Assembly (NCBI GenBank): GCA_964639225.1
Contig: CAZXCK010000001.1
Coordinates: 62,001-126,000, forward strand
Origin: CAZXCK01 sp964639225
GTDB taxonomy: Bacteria; Chloroflexota; Anaerolineae; Aggregatilineales; Phototrophicaceae
Length of the DNA stretch: 64,000 bases
Reading direction: 5' to 3'
Shown: positions 16,015 to 24,803 of the stretch, piece after piece
Layout: the number at the start of each line of letters is the position of its first letter
Position numbering within the stretch: position 1 is the stretch's first letter
Position numbers and translations under genes: made by a program
The notes under the pieces: model-generated
The model's input: only the letters and a program-made list of their open reading frames with translations
Told to the model about the DNA's origin: nothing
Databases searched by the model: none

Positions 16015-17481
16015 CTAGAAGAAATTCTCCCGTACCCACTGCATTGGATCAACTGGTACACCGTTAAGCCACAATTCCCAATGCAGATGCGCGCCTGTCG
16101 CCCGTCCGGTGTTGCCCACAGTGCCAATGACCTGCCCCATCGAGACATAATCCCCTATATGCACATAACGCTCAGACAGGTGGCTGTAGTTCGTGTATAC
16201 GCCCCAGCCATGATCAATCACCACCGAAATCCCCCGTATGTGCAGCGTATCAGCCAGCACCACACGCCCTGCCGCCGCTGCCAGCACCGCAGAACCGGGC
16301 GCGCCTGCGAAATCTGCCCCAGCATGAAAGCGGTCAACAGCGCCACCATTATAAGAACGGCGCGTACCAAACGGCGAATTCATCACAGCGGCTGCCGGTA
16401 AGCTCATGGTTCCCTGGAAGTAGCGCTCGACCGTGAATCCGGAAGTCACATTACGCAGCAAGCCCAGTTCATTGTCTTCGACTGCTGGCGCCAGCAGTTG
16501 CATACGATCCTCTGGTAAATCGATGTTCTGGCTGCTGTAATCACCCGATCTGATCTGAATATTGAGCGAAAGTGATGCCGATTGACCGTTGACCGCCGTA
16601 GCAATCAGTGTCATTGGATAAACGCCAGGCGATGTGTAAACGGGTATGGCGAGCAGCGCATAATGCACGGTGCCATCCGCCCCAGGCACAAAATTCAGAT
16701 TTCGTTCCAGAAAAGTCCCGGTCACACTGGCGGAAGCAATGGTCTCAACACGCACACGCCCGGACTGCCCTTCAACTAACGTCAGCGGCAGTATATCGAC
16801 CAGGTGGATTGGCGAGCCAAAGTCAACTCGCTGCGGTTGGTCAGCTCCAGGGACGATCAATTCCTGTCCGGCAAAAATCAGCGACGAATTCGGAAGATCG
16901 TTGGCTGCCTCCAGTTCGGCCAGCGACACGCCATACTGCTGCGCAATACTGAACAGAGTCTCCCCACGCTGCACCACATGGCGCACACCACTGCCCTCGG
17001 TCACAGCCGGCGCTTCACTGCTTACAGGCTCGGCAATTGTCGTATCGGATACGGTCGTCGCTGGGGCTGGAATAGCTATCGTTTGTCCCACAAACAAAAG
17101 GTTGGCCTGTGACAGATTATTCAGGTCCAGGATAGCCGGCACAGTCGTATCGTAACGATCAGCGATCAGGTTCAGATTCTCACCCACCTGCACAATATGC
17201 ACAACGGGTTCTGGCGGCGGGAGTTCATACCCATCAACGGGGATGATCAACCGCTGCCCCACCTGGATGTTACCAGGGTTCGCAATTCCGTTGACGCTGG
17301 CGATCTGGTCGATGGTCAGGCCATAACTCTGCGCAATACGAAACAGAGTCTCCCCACGCTGCACCACATGTACCGTAACGGGAACGCCTTCATCGGAATT
17401 AACCTGGCCGGACATATCCTGAATGGGAACTGCCAGCGTCAGCAAAATGACCAGCAGTAGCACAGAAAACCCGCGATCCAT
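16015..17481 (-). CDS. Exported LysM x3 - M23 metallopeptidase
   Basis: Envelope peptidase of 488 residues. After an N-terminal signal-like segment come three LysM peptidoglycan-binding repeats (near residues 36-82, 93-138 and 168-212, e.g. HVVQRGETLFRIAQSYG). A beta-rich middle region follows, then a lysostaphin-type M23 domain in the last 120 residues. Its zinc ligands are intact in FHAGADF (HxxxD) and HLHWE (HxH), so it should cleave peptidoglycan cross-bridges. ATG 17481 is chosen over TTG 17484. It is the last gene of a three-gene operon, 11 nt after the DUF192 gene. Confidence 0.92.
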   Translation of the reverse strand: MDRGFSVLLLVILLTLAVPIQDMSGQVNSDEGVPVTVHVVQRGETLFRIAQSYGLTIDQIASVNGIANPGNIQVGQRLIIPVDGYELPPPEPVVHIVQVGENLNLIADRYDTTVPAILDLNNLSQANLLFVGQTIAIPAPATTVSDTTIAEPVSSEAPAVTEGSGVRHVVQRGETLFSIAQQYGVSLAELEAANDLPNSSLIFAGQELIVPGADQPQRVDFGSPIHLVDILPLTLVEGQSGRVRVETIASASVTGTFLERNLNFVPGADGTVHYALLAIPVYTSPGVYPMTLIATAVNGQSASLSLNIQIRSGDYSSQNIDLPEDRMQLLAPAVEDNELGLLRNVTSGFTVERYFQGTMSLPAAAVMNSPFGTRRSYNGGAVDRFHAGADFAGAPGSAVLAAAAGRVVLADTLHIRGISVVIDHGWGVYTNYSHLSERYVHIGDYVSMGQVIGTVGNTGRATGAHLHWELWLNGVPVDPMQWVRENFF

Positions 17482-17492
17482 CAACCGTTCTC

Positions 17493-17870
17493 TTATACCT
17501 CTTCGTCAAACGTCAGTACATCTCCGATCTGGACGCGATCCAGAATACTCGGATTCGCCTCAATAAAATACCTCGCCGCCTGTCTCGGTACATATGCCGG
17601 ACGCCAGGGCTTGGCCAGTTGTTTATCGACCACCTGACCATTAGCATCTAACCAGACCACGCCAATGCTGAACAACATGAAAAACATGTGAATTGTTGCC
17701 TGCGACCGGCTTTCGCGTTTGTTGACAAAAAGAATGCCGGTGTTATCCGGCAGTCTGGGCACAAGTTGCAGCCCTCTGACGTGACACCAGAAAGATGTAC
17801 ACCACTTCGCCCGCTCCAGAACCGTAGTCCCGGTGCGGGCGTTCTTTACGACGCGCCATCGCTTACTCAT
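17493..17870 (-). CDS. DUF192 family protein
   Basis: A 125-residue DUF192-like protein of unknown biochemical role. Family features are the early basic strand, GLQLVPRLPDNTGILFV and the central HMFFMLFSIGVVWLDANGQVVD segment. Many members are exported, but no signal peptide is seen here. Its ATG shares one base with the stop of the upstream LysM gene (TGATG), so it is translationally coupled to envelope genes, which suggests a related role. Confidence 0.88.
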   Translation of the reverse strand: MSKRWRVVKNARTGTTVLERAKWCTSFWCHVRGLQLVPRLPDNTGILFVNKRESRSQATIHMFFMLFSIGVVWLDANGQVVDKQLAKPWRPAYVPRQAARYFIEANPSILDRVQIGDVLTFDEEV

Positions 17871-19345
17871 CAGCCAGGGATTCTCAAAACCTGACCGACA
17901 TAAATCAGATTCGGATTACCGATGTTGTTAATAGTCACCAACTGTTGCATCGGTACACCAAATCGAACCGAAATGCGGAACAGCGTGTCTCCAGGCGCAA
18001 CCACGTAATTCGTCACAACCGGCGGCGGTGTCGGCGGCGGCGGTTCACCAGTTCCCGGAATAACCAACTGCTGGCCAACCTGAATCAGATTCGGATTGAC
18101 AATACCGTTCATCTGAGCCAGGATGCTGACCGTCGTGCTAAAACGCACAGCAATCCTGGATAAGGTATCGCCCGGCTGAACAACGTACACGCTGGGATTG
18201 AGAATAGGCCCGCCCGTGCCTGGTACTGGCGTCGCTGTTGGCACTGGCACTAGCGGGGTTGGCGATGGCGTGGAAGTCGCCGGGGACGGTACCCTGACCG
18301 GAATAATCAACCCCTGCCCCACAAAAATCAGACCGTTATCATTTAGATTGTTGACCTCGATGATCGCCTGTGTCGTGCTGCCGTACAATACAGCCAGCCG
18401 GCTGACCGTATCACCGCGCTGAACCGTATGGACAATCGAGCTTGGGAACGTGGCATCGATGGGACCGCCTATCGCCGGTGGTGTCCGTGTTGGTAGCGGA
18501 ATAGCGGTCCATGTGGCCGTCGGTTGTGGATCGGCTATCCCATCCTCACGGGTTGGGGTTGGGTCCAATGGAATGCTGGTCAGTGTCGGCGGAATTGGTG
18601 TGTTGGTCATGGTTGGTGGCACGGATGTGTTCGTCGCCGCTGTGGTGGCGATCGCCGTCGCAGGCTCGTCTGCGATGGTCGCAGCCAGTACAGCGTCATC
18701 GAGATAGATATAATTGTTGGCCTGAGGGAATTCTATCCGAGAACGGACAAACACGGTTACTGCGTTGCTCACCGCTGTCGCGATGACGCTGTACTGGCGG
18801 TAAGCATCATATTGTTCTACGGGTACCGACCACACGATATTATTACTACTGCCATCTGTTCCACCCGTAGGGTCTATACCGACCTGAACCAATATCCCAC
18901 CCGGTGAGCTACTGATATTCGGGTCACTCTCATTAGATGACCAGACATACGCATAGACACTGAAACGAAGCTCTGTACCAGGGGTAATACCCGTAACACG
19001 CTGGTAAACACCACCATCATGGGTAAACCAGGTGTTGAAATACATCTGAGCGTTATTATCAGAACGTATCCGAGCACTATTCGGAGCAGCCTGAGCATAT
19101 TCTGGCTGAGCGTTCTCAAAATCACGCATACCCGATGTACGATCTATGTGCCAGGGGGTCCAACCTGTGGCGACTTCCCGATCTGGTTCTCCAGGAACCA
19201 CACGATACGGATTCTCAAAACCTGGATTAGTCAACAGGTTTTGTTCTCCCTGACCCAGAACAGCAAATGGTAATGACAGCAACAGAAAAGCACATAAAAT
19301 CAACAGCAGTAATCGGTTCAGAGTGCGTGGGATTAGCTGTCTCAT
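17870..19345 (-). CDS. Exported LysM x3 protein with jelly-roll N-terminal domain
   Basis: A 491-residue secreted protein, first gene of the envelope operon. A signal peptide (hydrophobic core LLLLILCAFLLLSLPFAV) is followed by a carbohydrate-binding-like beta domain (about 35-220; LLTNPGFENP start and YIYLDDAVLA end). A Thr/Pro-rich linker (about 225-300) leads to three LysM repeats (about 305-350, 385-430 and 445-490). No catalytic domain is seen, so it may be a wall-bound glycan-binding protein. GAGGG lies before the ATG. Confidence 0.88.
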   Translation of the reverse strand: MRQLIPRTLNRLLLLILCAFLLLSLPFAVLGQGEQNLLTNPGFENPYRVVPGEPDREVATGWTPWHIDRTSGMRDFENAQPEYAQAAPNSARIRSDNNAQMYFNTWFTHDGGVYQRVTGITPGTELRFSVYAYVWSSNESDPNISSSPGGILVQVGIDPTGGTDGSSNNIVWSVPVEQYDAYRQYSVIATAVSNAVTVFVRSRIEFPQANNYIYLDDAVLAATIADEPATAIATTAATNTSVPPTMTNTPIPPTLTSIPLDPTPTREDGIADPQPTATWTAIPLPTRTPPAIGGPIDATFPSSIVHTVQRGDTVSRLAVLYGSTTQAIIEVNNLNDNGLIFVGQGLIIPVRVPSPATSTPSPTPLVPVPTATPVPGTGGPILNPSVYVVQPGDTLSRIAVRFSTTVSILAQMNGIVNPNLIQVGQQLVIPGTGEPPPPTPPPVVTNYVVAPGDTLFRISVRFGVPMQQLVTINNIGNPNLIYVGQVLRIPG

Positions 19346-19372
19346 GGGTTTCCCTCGTGTTGGGTGATAGTT

Positions 19373-19400
19373 ATCTTATGCCAAGTATACGTATGGTCAA
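19373..19400 (-). promoter_or_regulatory. Promoter of the LysM/DUF192/M23 operon
   Basis: Minus-strand TTGACC (19395-19400) and TAAGAT (19373-19378) are separated by 16 nt. A small palindrome ATACGTAT lies in the spacer. The start codon is at 19345, giving a short leader. Confidence 0.45.
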
Positions 19401-19509
19401 CATCAGTGCAAATCAAGTATAACTCAAGTAAGATGTCATCGCTATTCATGGAGAAACATGTTAAGTTTAGATTTTCCTGCGGGTGTACTGACTATACGAA
19501 TTATCAATT

Positions 19510-19800
19510 ATGACAACAATCATCGGATTATGCACAGTCAAACTCTATCTCCCCGGCACTCATTCTCTCAAGGAAAAGCGCGGTATTCTGAAATCCATGC
19601 TGGCACGAATGCACAACACCTTTAACGTATCTGCCGCAGAAGTCGATCATCAGGATGTCTGGCAAACAGCCGGTATTGCTTTCGTTCTTGTGGGTACATC
19701 TCCAGTGCATGTTAACCAGGTTATCCAGAATGTGCTGGAATGGATCGAAACACATTTTCCAGACGCTCCTATCACCCATCACGAGACCGAAATCCTGTGA
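19510..19800 (+). CDS. DUF503 / YlxP-like protein
   Basis: A 96-residue DUF503 protein recognised by GLCTVKLYLPGTHSLKEKRG and the alpha/beta ferredoxin-like layout (SAAEVDHQDVWQTAGIAFVLV). YlxP-like proteins are associated with ribosome maturation and sit near rbfA in Firmicutes. Here it precedes sucC instead by about 90 nt. No strong Shine-Dalgarno is visible. Function is unproven. Confidence 0.85.
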   Translation: MTTIIGLCTVKLYLPGTHSLKEKRGILKSMLARMHNTFNVSAAEVDHQDVWQTAGIAFVLVGTSPVHVNQVIQNVLEWIETHFPDAPITHHETEIL

Positions 19801-19888
19801 CCTGCCACGAATCCTATATCTGGCGGCCATAATTGCGGGTTATACTATTACTACATTGAGCGTGGCCGCACACGGATGGAGGAGCGGC

Positions 19889-21070
19889 TTGAAACTGCAC
19901 GAATATCAGTCCAAAGCACATTTCGCCTCATTTGGCATTCCAATTCCTACCGGGCAAATCGCCACAACCCCCGCCGAAGTTTACGATATCGCGCTGCGAC
20001 TCGGCGGTCCAGTTGCTATCAAATCACAGGTCCTGGCTGGTAGCCGAGGCCGTGCCGGTGGCATCCGCATTACCCATACCCCTGATGAAGCACGCCACCA
20101 CGCTACCGAAATCATGAACGCACCCATACAGGGGCTTGTTACCCGTCGCTTACTCATCGAGCCTGTCATCAGGATTAAACAGGAGATATACCTGAGCATC
20201 ACCAATGACCGCGTCGCCGCGCGTCCGGTTCTCATAGCCTCCGCTGCTGGTGGGATCGACATTGATCAGGTGGCAGCTCAGGCCCCGGAAGCCATCATGC
20301 GCGAATACATTGACCCCATCCTGGGCCTGCGCGCTTACCAGATCACACATATCGCCAGTGATATCAACCTTCCACGTCACCTGTGGCGACCATTCAGCCT
20401 CATCACCCGCGCTCTATATCAGTGCTATATGCAGAGCGACGCCACTCTGGCGGAAATCAACCCACTGGCTATCACCGAAGATGATGAATTTCTGGCTATT
20501 GATGGCAAACTCATCATCGATGATAACGCCCTTTATCGTCACCCCAATCTGGCCGCTATGCGTGATCTGGAGTCGGAACCCGAAGCCGAGCGTCTCGCTC
20601 GCCAGGCTCATTTGAGCTATATCAAACTCGACGGTCAGATTGGCTGTCTGGTCAACGGTGCCGGACTGGGCATGACCATTATGGATATGATCCACGATTA
20701 CGGTTCTGGAACCATTACACCCGCCAACTTCCTCGACATCGGCGGCGGCGCTGAGGCCCACAGAGTATCAACTGCTCTCAGAATTGTACTTTCAGACCTG
20801 AACGTGCGTTCAGTACTTATCAACATCTTCGGCGGTATGACACGCTGCGATGAAGTCGCCTCTGGCCTTATACAGACCTGTTACGATCAGCATCTGAGCC
20901 TGCCCATTATTGTCCGCTTCAAAGGAACCAATGCAGCCCAGGGCTGGCAGCTTCTCGAAGACGCCCAACTGCCCAATATCCGCCGGGCGGCCAACCTAAC
21001 CGAACTCGTGCAGTCAGCCGTGCAATCGGCGCAAACACCGAAAGAAACAACCAATGGCGATACTCGTTAA
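19889..21070 (+). CDS. sucC: Succinyl-CoA synthetase beta subunit
   Basis: ATP-grasp subunit of succinyl-CoA ligase, linking succinyl-CoA hydrolysis to NTP formation in the TCA cycle; 393 residues. It starts with KLHEYQSKAHFASFGIP and carries AGSRGRAGGI, AEINPLAI, KLDGQIGCLVNGAGLGM and NIFGGMTRCDEVA. TTG 19889 is chosen as start because GGAGGAG precedes it by 4 nt and it gives the canonical N-terminus. AGSRGRAGG differs from the usual GGRGKAGG at the nucleotide loop. It overlaps sucD by 17 nt. Confidence 0.93.
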   Translation: MKLHEYQSKAHFASFGIPIPTGQIATTPAEVYDIALRLGGPVAIKSQVLAGSRGRAGGIRITHTPDEARHHATEIMNAPIQGLVTRRLLIEPVIRIKQEIYLSITNDRVAARPVLIASAAGGIDIDQVAAQAPEAIMREYIDPILGLRAYQITHIASDINLPRHLWRPFSLITRALYQCYMQSDATLAEINPLAITEDDEFLAIDGKLIIDDNALYRHPNLAAMRDLESEPEAERLARQAHLSYIKLDGQIGCLVNGAGLGMTIMDMIHDYGSGTITPANFLDIGGGAEAHRVSTALRIVLSDLNVRSVLINIFGGMTRCDEVASGLIQTCYDQHLSLPIIVRFKGTNAAQGWQLLEDAQLPNIRRAANLTELVQSAVQSAQTPKETTNGDTR

Positions 21071-21911
21071 TTCCGAACTACGTCTGCTTGTTCAGGGCAT
21101 AACCGGGCGCGAAGGTAGCTTCCATACGGAAAGGATGCTGCATTACGGCACCACAATCGTTGCCGGCGTCTCACCCGGTAAAGGCGGACAGTGGGAACAC
21201 GGTATACCTGTATTTGACACAGTTAAACTGGCTCTTGAGGCTACAGAAGCCAATGCTACGATTATCTTCGTACCACCAGATGCGGTAGCCGACACCATCT
21301 TCGAAGCTGTTGACGCTGGTATCAGGTTGATCATTTGCGTTACAGAAGGCACACCGATACTCGATACAATGCGTGCTTGTGACTATGCGAAGCAATCGGG
21401 CTGTCGATTAATTGGACCTAACAGCCCCGGTATTCTGGTCCCCGGGCTTGCCAACATCGGCATCTATCCCGCTGGCATCGACAAACCTGGCAGCACGGGG
21501 GTAGTCTCTCGCAGCGGCGCCATGACTTACGAAGTCGTCTATGCCCTGAGCCAGCACAATATCGGCCAAACCACCTGCGTTGGCATTGGCGGTGACCCCG
21601 TCATTGGCACCAGCTTCGTCGAAGTTCTCGAGATGTTCGAAGACGATCCCAGCACCGAACGTATCGTCATCCTCGGTGAAATCGGCGGCAACACCGAAAT
21701 CGACGCCGCCGAGTATATCAAACACCGTATGTCTAAGCCGATTGCCGCATTTATCGCCGGCAAAAACGCTCCTGAAGGAACGCGCATGGGGCATGCTGGC
21801 GCTATCATCGAAGGCGGTATGGGGATTGCGCAGGAGAAAATACTCGCACTCCAGAAAGCAGGCGTGCGCGTGGCTCGCACACTGGACGAGATTCCTCATC
21901 TGCTGCGTTGA
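21054..21911 (+). CDS. sucD: Succinyl-CoA synthetase alpha subunit
   Basis: CoA-binding subunit, 285 residues, that carries the phosphohistidine intermediate. The catalytic His is in RMGHAGAIIEGG; the N-terminus has VQGITGREGSFHTERM and GVSPGKGGQ, and LIGPNSPGIL and GVVSRSGAMTYE follow. It starts inside the end of sucC, so translation of the two is coupled. The gene ends 9 nt before the convergent phosphatase gene with no clear terminator. Confidence 0.95.
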   Translation: MAILVNSELRLLVQGITGREGSFHTERMLHYGTTIVAGVSPGKGGQWEHGIPVFDTVKLALEATEANATIIFVPPDAVADTIFEAVDAGIRLIICVTEGTPILDTMRACDYAKQSGCRLIGPNSPGILVPGLANIGIYPAGIDKPGSTGVVSRSGAMTYEVVYALSQHNIGQTTCVGIGGDPVIGTSFVEVLEMFEDDPSTERIVILGEIGGNTEIDAAEYIKHRMSKPIAAFIAGKNAPEGTRMGHAGAIIEGGMGIAQEKILALQKAGVRVARTLDEIPHLLR

Positions 21912-21920
21912 CGCCGCGCC

Positions 21921-23606
21921 TTACAACCGTTTAATGACGACCAGCGTTTGATCGTCGAAAACGCCAGCATCACCACCAAAAGCCAGCGCAGCATCGACTA
22001 TACGCTCACTGATCTCTGCGGCAGACCGACCGGCAGACGCCGCGACCACAGCCGCCAACTGAGATTCGTCGAATTCTTCCTCAGCATCATTAGCAATCTC
22101 GGTGATGCCATCCGTATACAACACCAGCACATCACCGGTGTCCAACTCCAATTGTGACATCCCAAAGGTGGCACTCGGGAACAAGCCCATAGCCACTCCC
22201 TCGACCTCGACAAATGTCGCCTCGCTGCCGCGCCAGAACAACGGCGGATTGTGCCCCGCCGATCCCAGCTCAACCTCGCCGCTGGCAAAATCCACATAAG
22301 CAACAATCGCTGTCGTGAACATACGCGATTGCTGCGTGTTGAGGATCGCCTCGTTGGCATGGCGCAGCAGTTCGTCAGGAGCCAGATTCATCCGCATGGC
22401 GAAACGCAGCACCGTCACGCTCAGAGCCATAAACAGCGCCGCCGGTATCCCCTTACCAGAGACGTCCGCCACCACAATTGCTGTGCGCCCATCAGCCAAA
22501 GGCACAAAATCGTAAAAGTCCCCCGCCACTTCGCGCATCGGATTCCAGAACGCAGAAATGTCCCAGCCAGCATACTGTGGAATCTGCGACGGCAGGAAGC
22601 TTTTCTGGATCGCGCGCGCCATTTCCAGCTCCCGGCTAATAAGTTGCTGCTGCAAGTGCTGCTCGTATAGCCGGGCGTTTTCGATGCTGATGGCTGCCTG
22701 CGAAGTCATCGCCGATAGTAATCGCTCGTCACGCACACTAAACTGACCGTCGCGTTTGTTAATGAGCTGCACCACGCCAATAATCTCACGCTGCTGGTTA
22801 CGCATGGGTGCCGCCAGAATAGTCTGTGTCCGGTAACCAGTCAACTCATCATAAGCCGGGTTAAAACGAGAGTCGGCCCGCGCATCGGAAATGTTCAGCA
22901 CACGACCCGTCTCGGCCACCCAGCCCGCGATCCCCTGACCAATGTCCAGCCGGACCTCTTCAAGCGAGCCTGTATCGGTGTGAAGCACGCGCGAAACCAG
23001 TTCGCCGTGTTCGCGGTCAACCAGATATAGCGTTCCCCGGTCAGCGTCGATGGTCTCGACCAGCTCATCCACGATGCGTCGCAGCAGATGATCAAGGTCT
23101 GTGGCAAGTGACATCAACTCTGTCACGCTCAACATAGCGTTGAGTTCGCGCTGTGAACTGGGTGTCTGTACACCAGGAGCGCGCCGGTCGATGTTCTTGA
23201 TCAGGGTCAGCGTATTCGCGCCATCCGCCCCGCCAGTCGAGCGCGACACGCCATCCATCAACCGATGGATCAGGTATAAACCCATACCGCCCTGCATCCG
23301 CGCCTCAACCGGCGCATCAGAGTCGAAAGGTGTCACATTGTCTGGATTCAGCGGCTCGCCCCAGTCAACCAGACGAAAGCGCAGCACCTCATTGAGGACA
23401 TCCACGTGGATCAGCAGATCGCCAGTTCGTTCACCAGCATATGCATGCCGCACGATGTTTGTCGCCGCTTCATCGACAGCCAGTTCGACTTCAAAGGCCG
23501 CCTTCTCTGTTAACTCCAGACGTTCCGCAATCGCGCCAACAAAATGCGAAATTGTCCGCAGACTCTCGATGCTGGCCTCAAGACGCAGTTCCCCCAGAAA
23601 AGTCAT
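21921..23606 (-). CDS. RsbW-like kinase - GAF - SpoIIE phosphatase fusion
   Basis: A 561-residue cytosolic signalling protein with three domains. Residues about 1-140 are an RsbW/SpoIIAB-type GHKL ATPase (DEAATNIVRHAYAG, GGMGLYLIHRLMD). Residues about 160-310 are a GAF sensor. Residues about 335-560 are a PP2C/SpoIIE phosphatase with metal-binding stretches GDFYDF, VVADVSGKG, YTDGITEIAND and FDDQTLVV. It thus joins the kinase-type and phosphatase-type activities of partner switching. The STAS gene directly upstream is the obvious substrate. The ligand of the GAF domain is unknown. Confidence 0.92.
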   Translation of the reverse strand: MTFLGELRLEASIESLRTISHFVGAIAERLELTEKAAFEVELAVDEAATNIVRHAYAGERTGDLLIHVDVLNEVLRFRLVDWGEPLNPDNVTPFDSDAPVEARMQGGMGLYLIHRLMDGVSRSTGGADGANTLTLIKNIDRRAPGVQTPSSQRELNAMLSVTELMSLATDLDHLLRRIVDELVETIDADRGTLYLVDREHGELVSRVLHTDTGSLEEVRLDIGQGIAGWVAETGRVLNISDARADSRFNPAYDELTGYRTQTILAAPMRNQQREIIGVVQLINKRDGQFSVRDERLLSAMTSQAAISIENARLYEQHLQQQLISRELEMARAIQKSFLPSQIPQYAGWDISAFWNPMREVAGDFYDFVPLADGRTAIVVADVSGKGIPAALFMALSVTVLRFAMRMNLAPDELLRHANEAILNTQQSRMFTTAIVAYVDFASGEVELGSAGHNPPLFWRGSEATFVEVEGVAMGLFPSATFGMSQLELDTGDVLVLYTDGITEIANDAEEEFDESQLAAVVAASAGRSAAEISERIVDAALAFGGDAGVFDDQTLVVIKRL

Positions 23607-23664
23607 CGTCCAGCCTTATGCCTTATCCGCAGTACACGAGCCACCGGCAGCCCATGACCGCCCT

Positions 23665-23997
23665 CTAGAAATCGGCGACCGCCGCCTCGACCGTATCGTA
23701 AATCGAGAAGAAGTTGTGAAAGCCGATGATTTTGAACACGCGCATAATCTTGGCCGGCAGCGTCGCCAGTTTCAGATCGCCGCCGTTTTCACGATTCTTC
23801 GTCAGTACATCGGCCAGCGTGCGCAGCCCGGCACTGCTGATATAACGTACCCCGGCCATATCTAGCACCATCTTGTACTTGCCTGCCGCGACAGCCGCCT
23901 GTAGTGCCAGGTCCATATCAATAGCACCCTGTGTATCGACCCGCCCCTGAACTTCGAAAACAAAGACCCCGTTTTGCTCGCGCTCGACAATGTCCAT
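23665..23997 (-). CDS. STAS-domain anti-sigma factor antagonist
   Basis: A 110-residue SpoIIAA/RsbV-like protein. The phosphorylatable Ser region is YISSAGLRTLADV. It likely cycles between phosphorylated and free states to release a partner from an RsbW-type anti-sigma factor. ATG 23997 is chosen because AGGAG lies 6 nt upstream; a longer frame from 24048 lacks a site. It is immediately upstream of the kinase/phosphatase fusion and just downstream of an ABC exporter. Confidence 0.92.
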   Translation of the reverse strand: MDIVEREQNGVFVFEVQGRVDTQGAIDMDLALQAAVAAGKYKMVLDMAGVRYISSAGLRTLADVLTKNRENGGDLKLATLPAKIMRVFKIIGFHNFFSIYDTVEAAVADF

Positions 23998-24065
23998 CGC
24001 CTGCTCCTGTTGGTTAAAGTGCGCCCAAGCATGCGTTCGCGGGCGCATTTCAGGTCATCAAATAA

Positions 24066-24782
24066 TCAGCGACCAGCCACCAGCCGCTGATCCACATCCG
24101 CCACCAGTTGACCGCTGCGCACTTCTTCTACCCTGGGGATCATACCCGCCAGATCACGGTCATGCGTCACCATAACAATCGTCTTACCCTGGTCCACTAG
24201 CTCTTCAAACAGAGCAAAGACCAGACCCGCCGAAACCGTATCCAGGTTACCGGTTGGCTCATCGCCGACGATCACCTTAGGATCGTTCACCAGCGCCCGC
24301 GCGATAGCCGCGCGCTGCTGCTGCCCGCCAGAGATCTGGCTGGGATATTTATTGGCGATATCTGGCACATCGACCAGTTCCAGCATCTCCATCGCCCGCT
24401 CGACACGCTGCCCCTTGTAGGTGCCGCAGTAGTTCATCGGCATCAGTAGATTTTCCAGCACGCTCAGAGTGGGCAGCAGTTGGAAAAACTGGAACACCAC
24501 ACCGACATTGCGACCACGCCATTTAGCCACCTGGTTTTCACTCATATTCGTCAGCCGTTCCCCGGCGACAAACACCTCGCCCGTTGTAGGCCGGTCAATG
24601 CCGGTTATCATATTGATGAGCGTACTCTTGCCACTGCCCGATGGCCCCACAACACCGACAAACTCACCCTCTTCAATCCGCAGGTTGATCCCGCGCAGCG
24701 CCTCAAACGGCCCCGCTTTGGTTTTGAACACCTTGCGCACATCCTCCAGCAGAACCACTGGCTTTTTTTCGTTGGACATCAT
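24066..24782 (-). CDS. MacB/LolD-type ABC ATP-binding protein
   Basis: Cytosolic ATPase of 238 residues for a FtsX-type exporter. Walker A GPSGSGKST, Q-loop region GVVFQFFQLLPTLSVLENLLMPM (the first half matches LolD/MacB closely), signature ISGGQQQRAAIA and Walker B VIVGDEPTGNLD are all intact. A second ATG at 24779 has better Shine-Dalgarno spacing. It lies 21 nt after the permease gene, with another ATPase on the other side of that gene. Confidence 0.93.
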   Translation of the reverse strand: MMSNEKKPVVLLEDVRKVFKTKAGPFEALRGINLRIEEGEFVGVVGPSGSGKSTLINMITGIDRPTTGEVFVAGERLTNMSENQVAKWRGRNVGVVFQFFQLLPTLSVLENLLMPMNYCGTYKGQRVERAMEMLELVDVPDIANKYPSQISGGQQQRAAIARALVNDPKVIVGDEPTGNLDTVSAGLVFALFEELVDQGKTIVMVTHDRDLAGMIPRVEEVRSGQLVADVDQRLVAGR

Positions 24783-24803
24783 CCACTCCTCGCTGAAGGC
24801 AGC

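Noticed and set aside
18198..18700. Thr/Pro-rich linker region as a DNA repeat or CRISPR-like array
   Set aside because: The similarity is at protein level only, with irregular spacing and no identical DNA repeats.
19386..19393. ATACGTAT palindrome as an operator
   Set aside because: Eight bases of simple alternating sequence are expected by chance in a promoter spacer.
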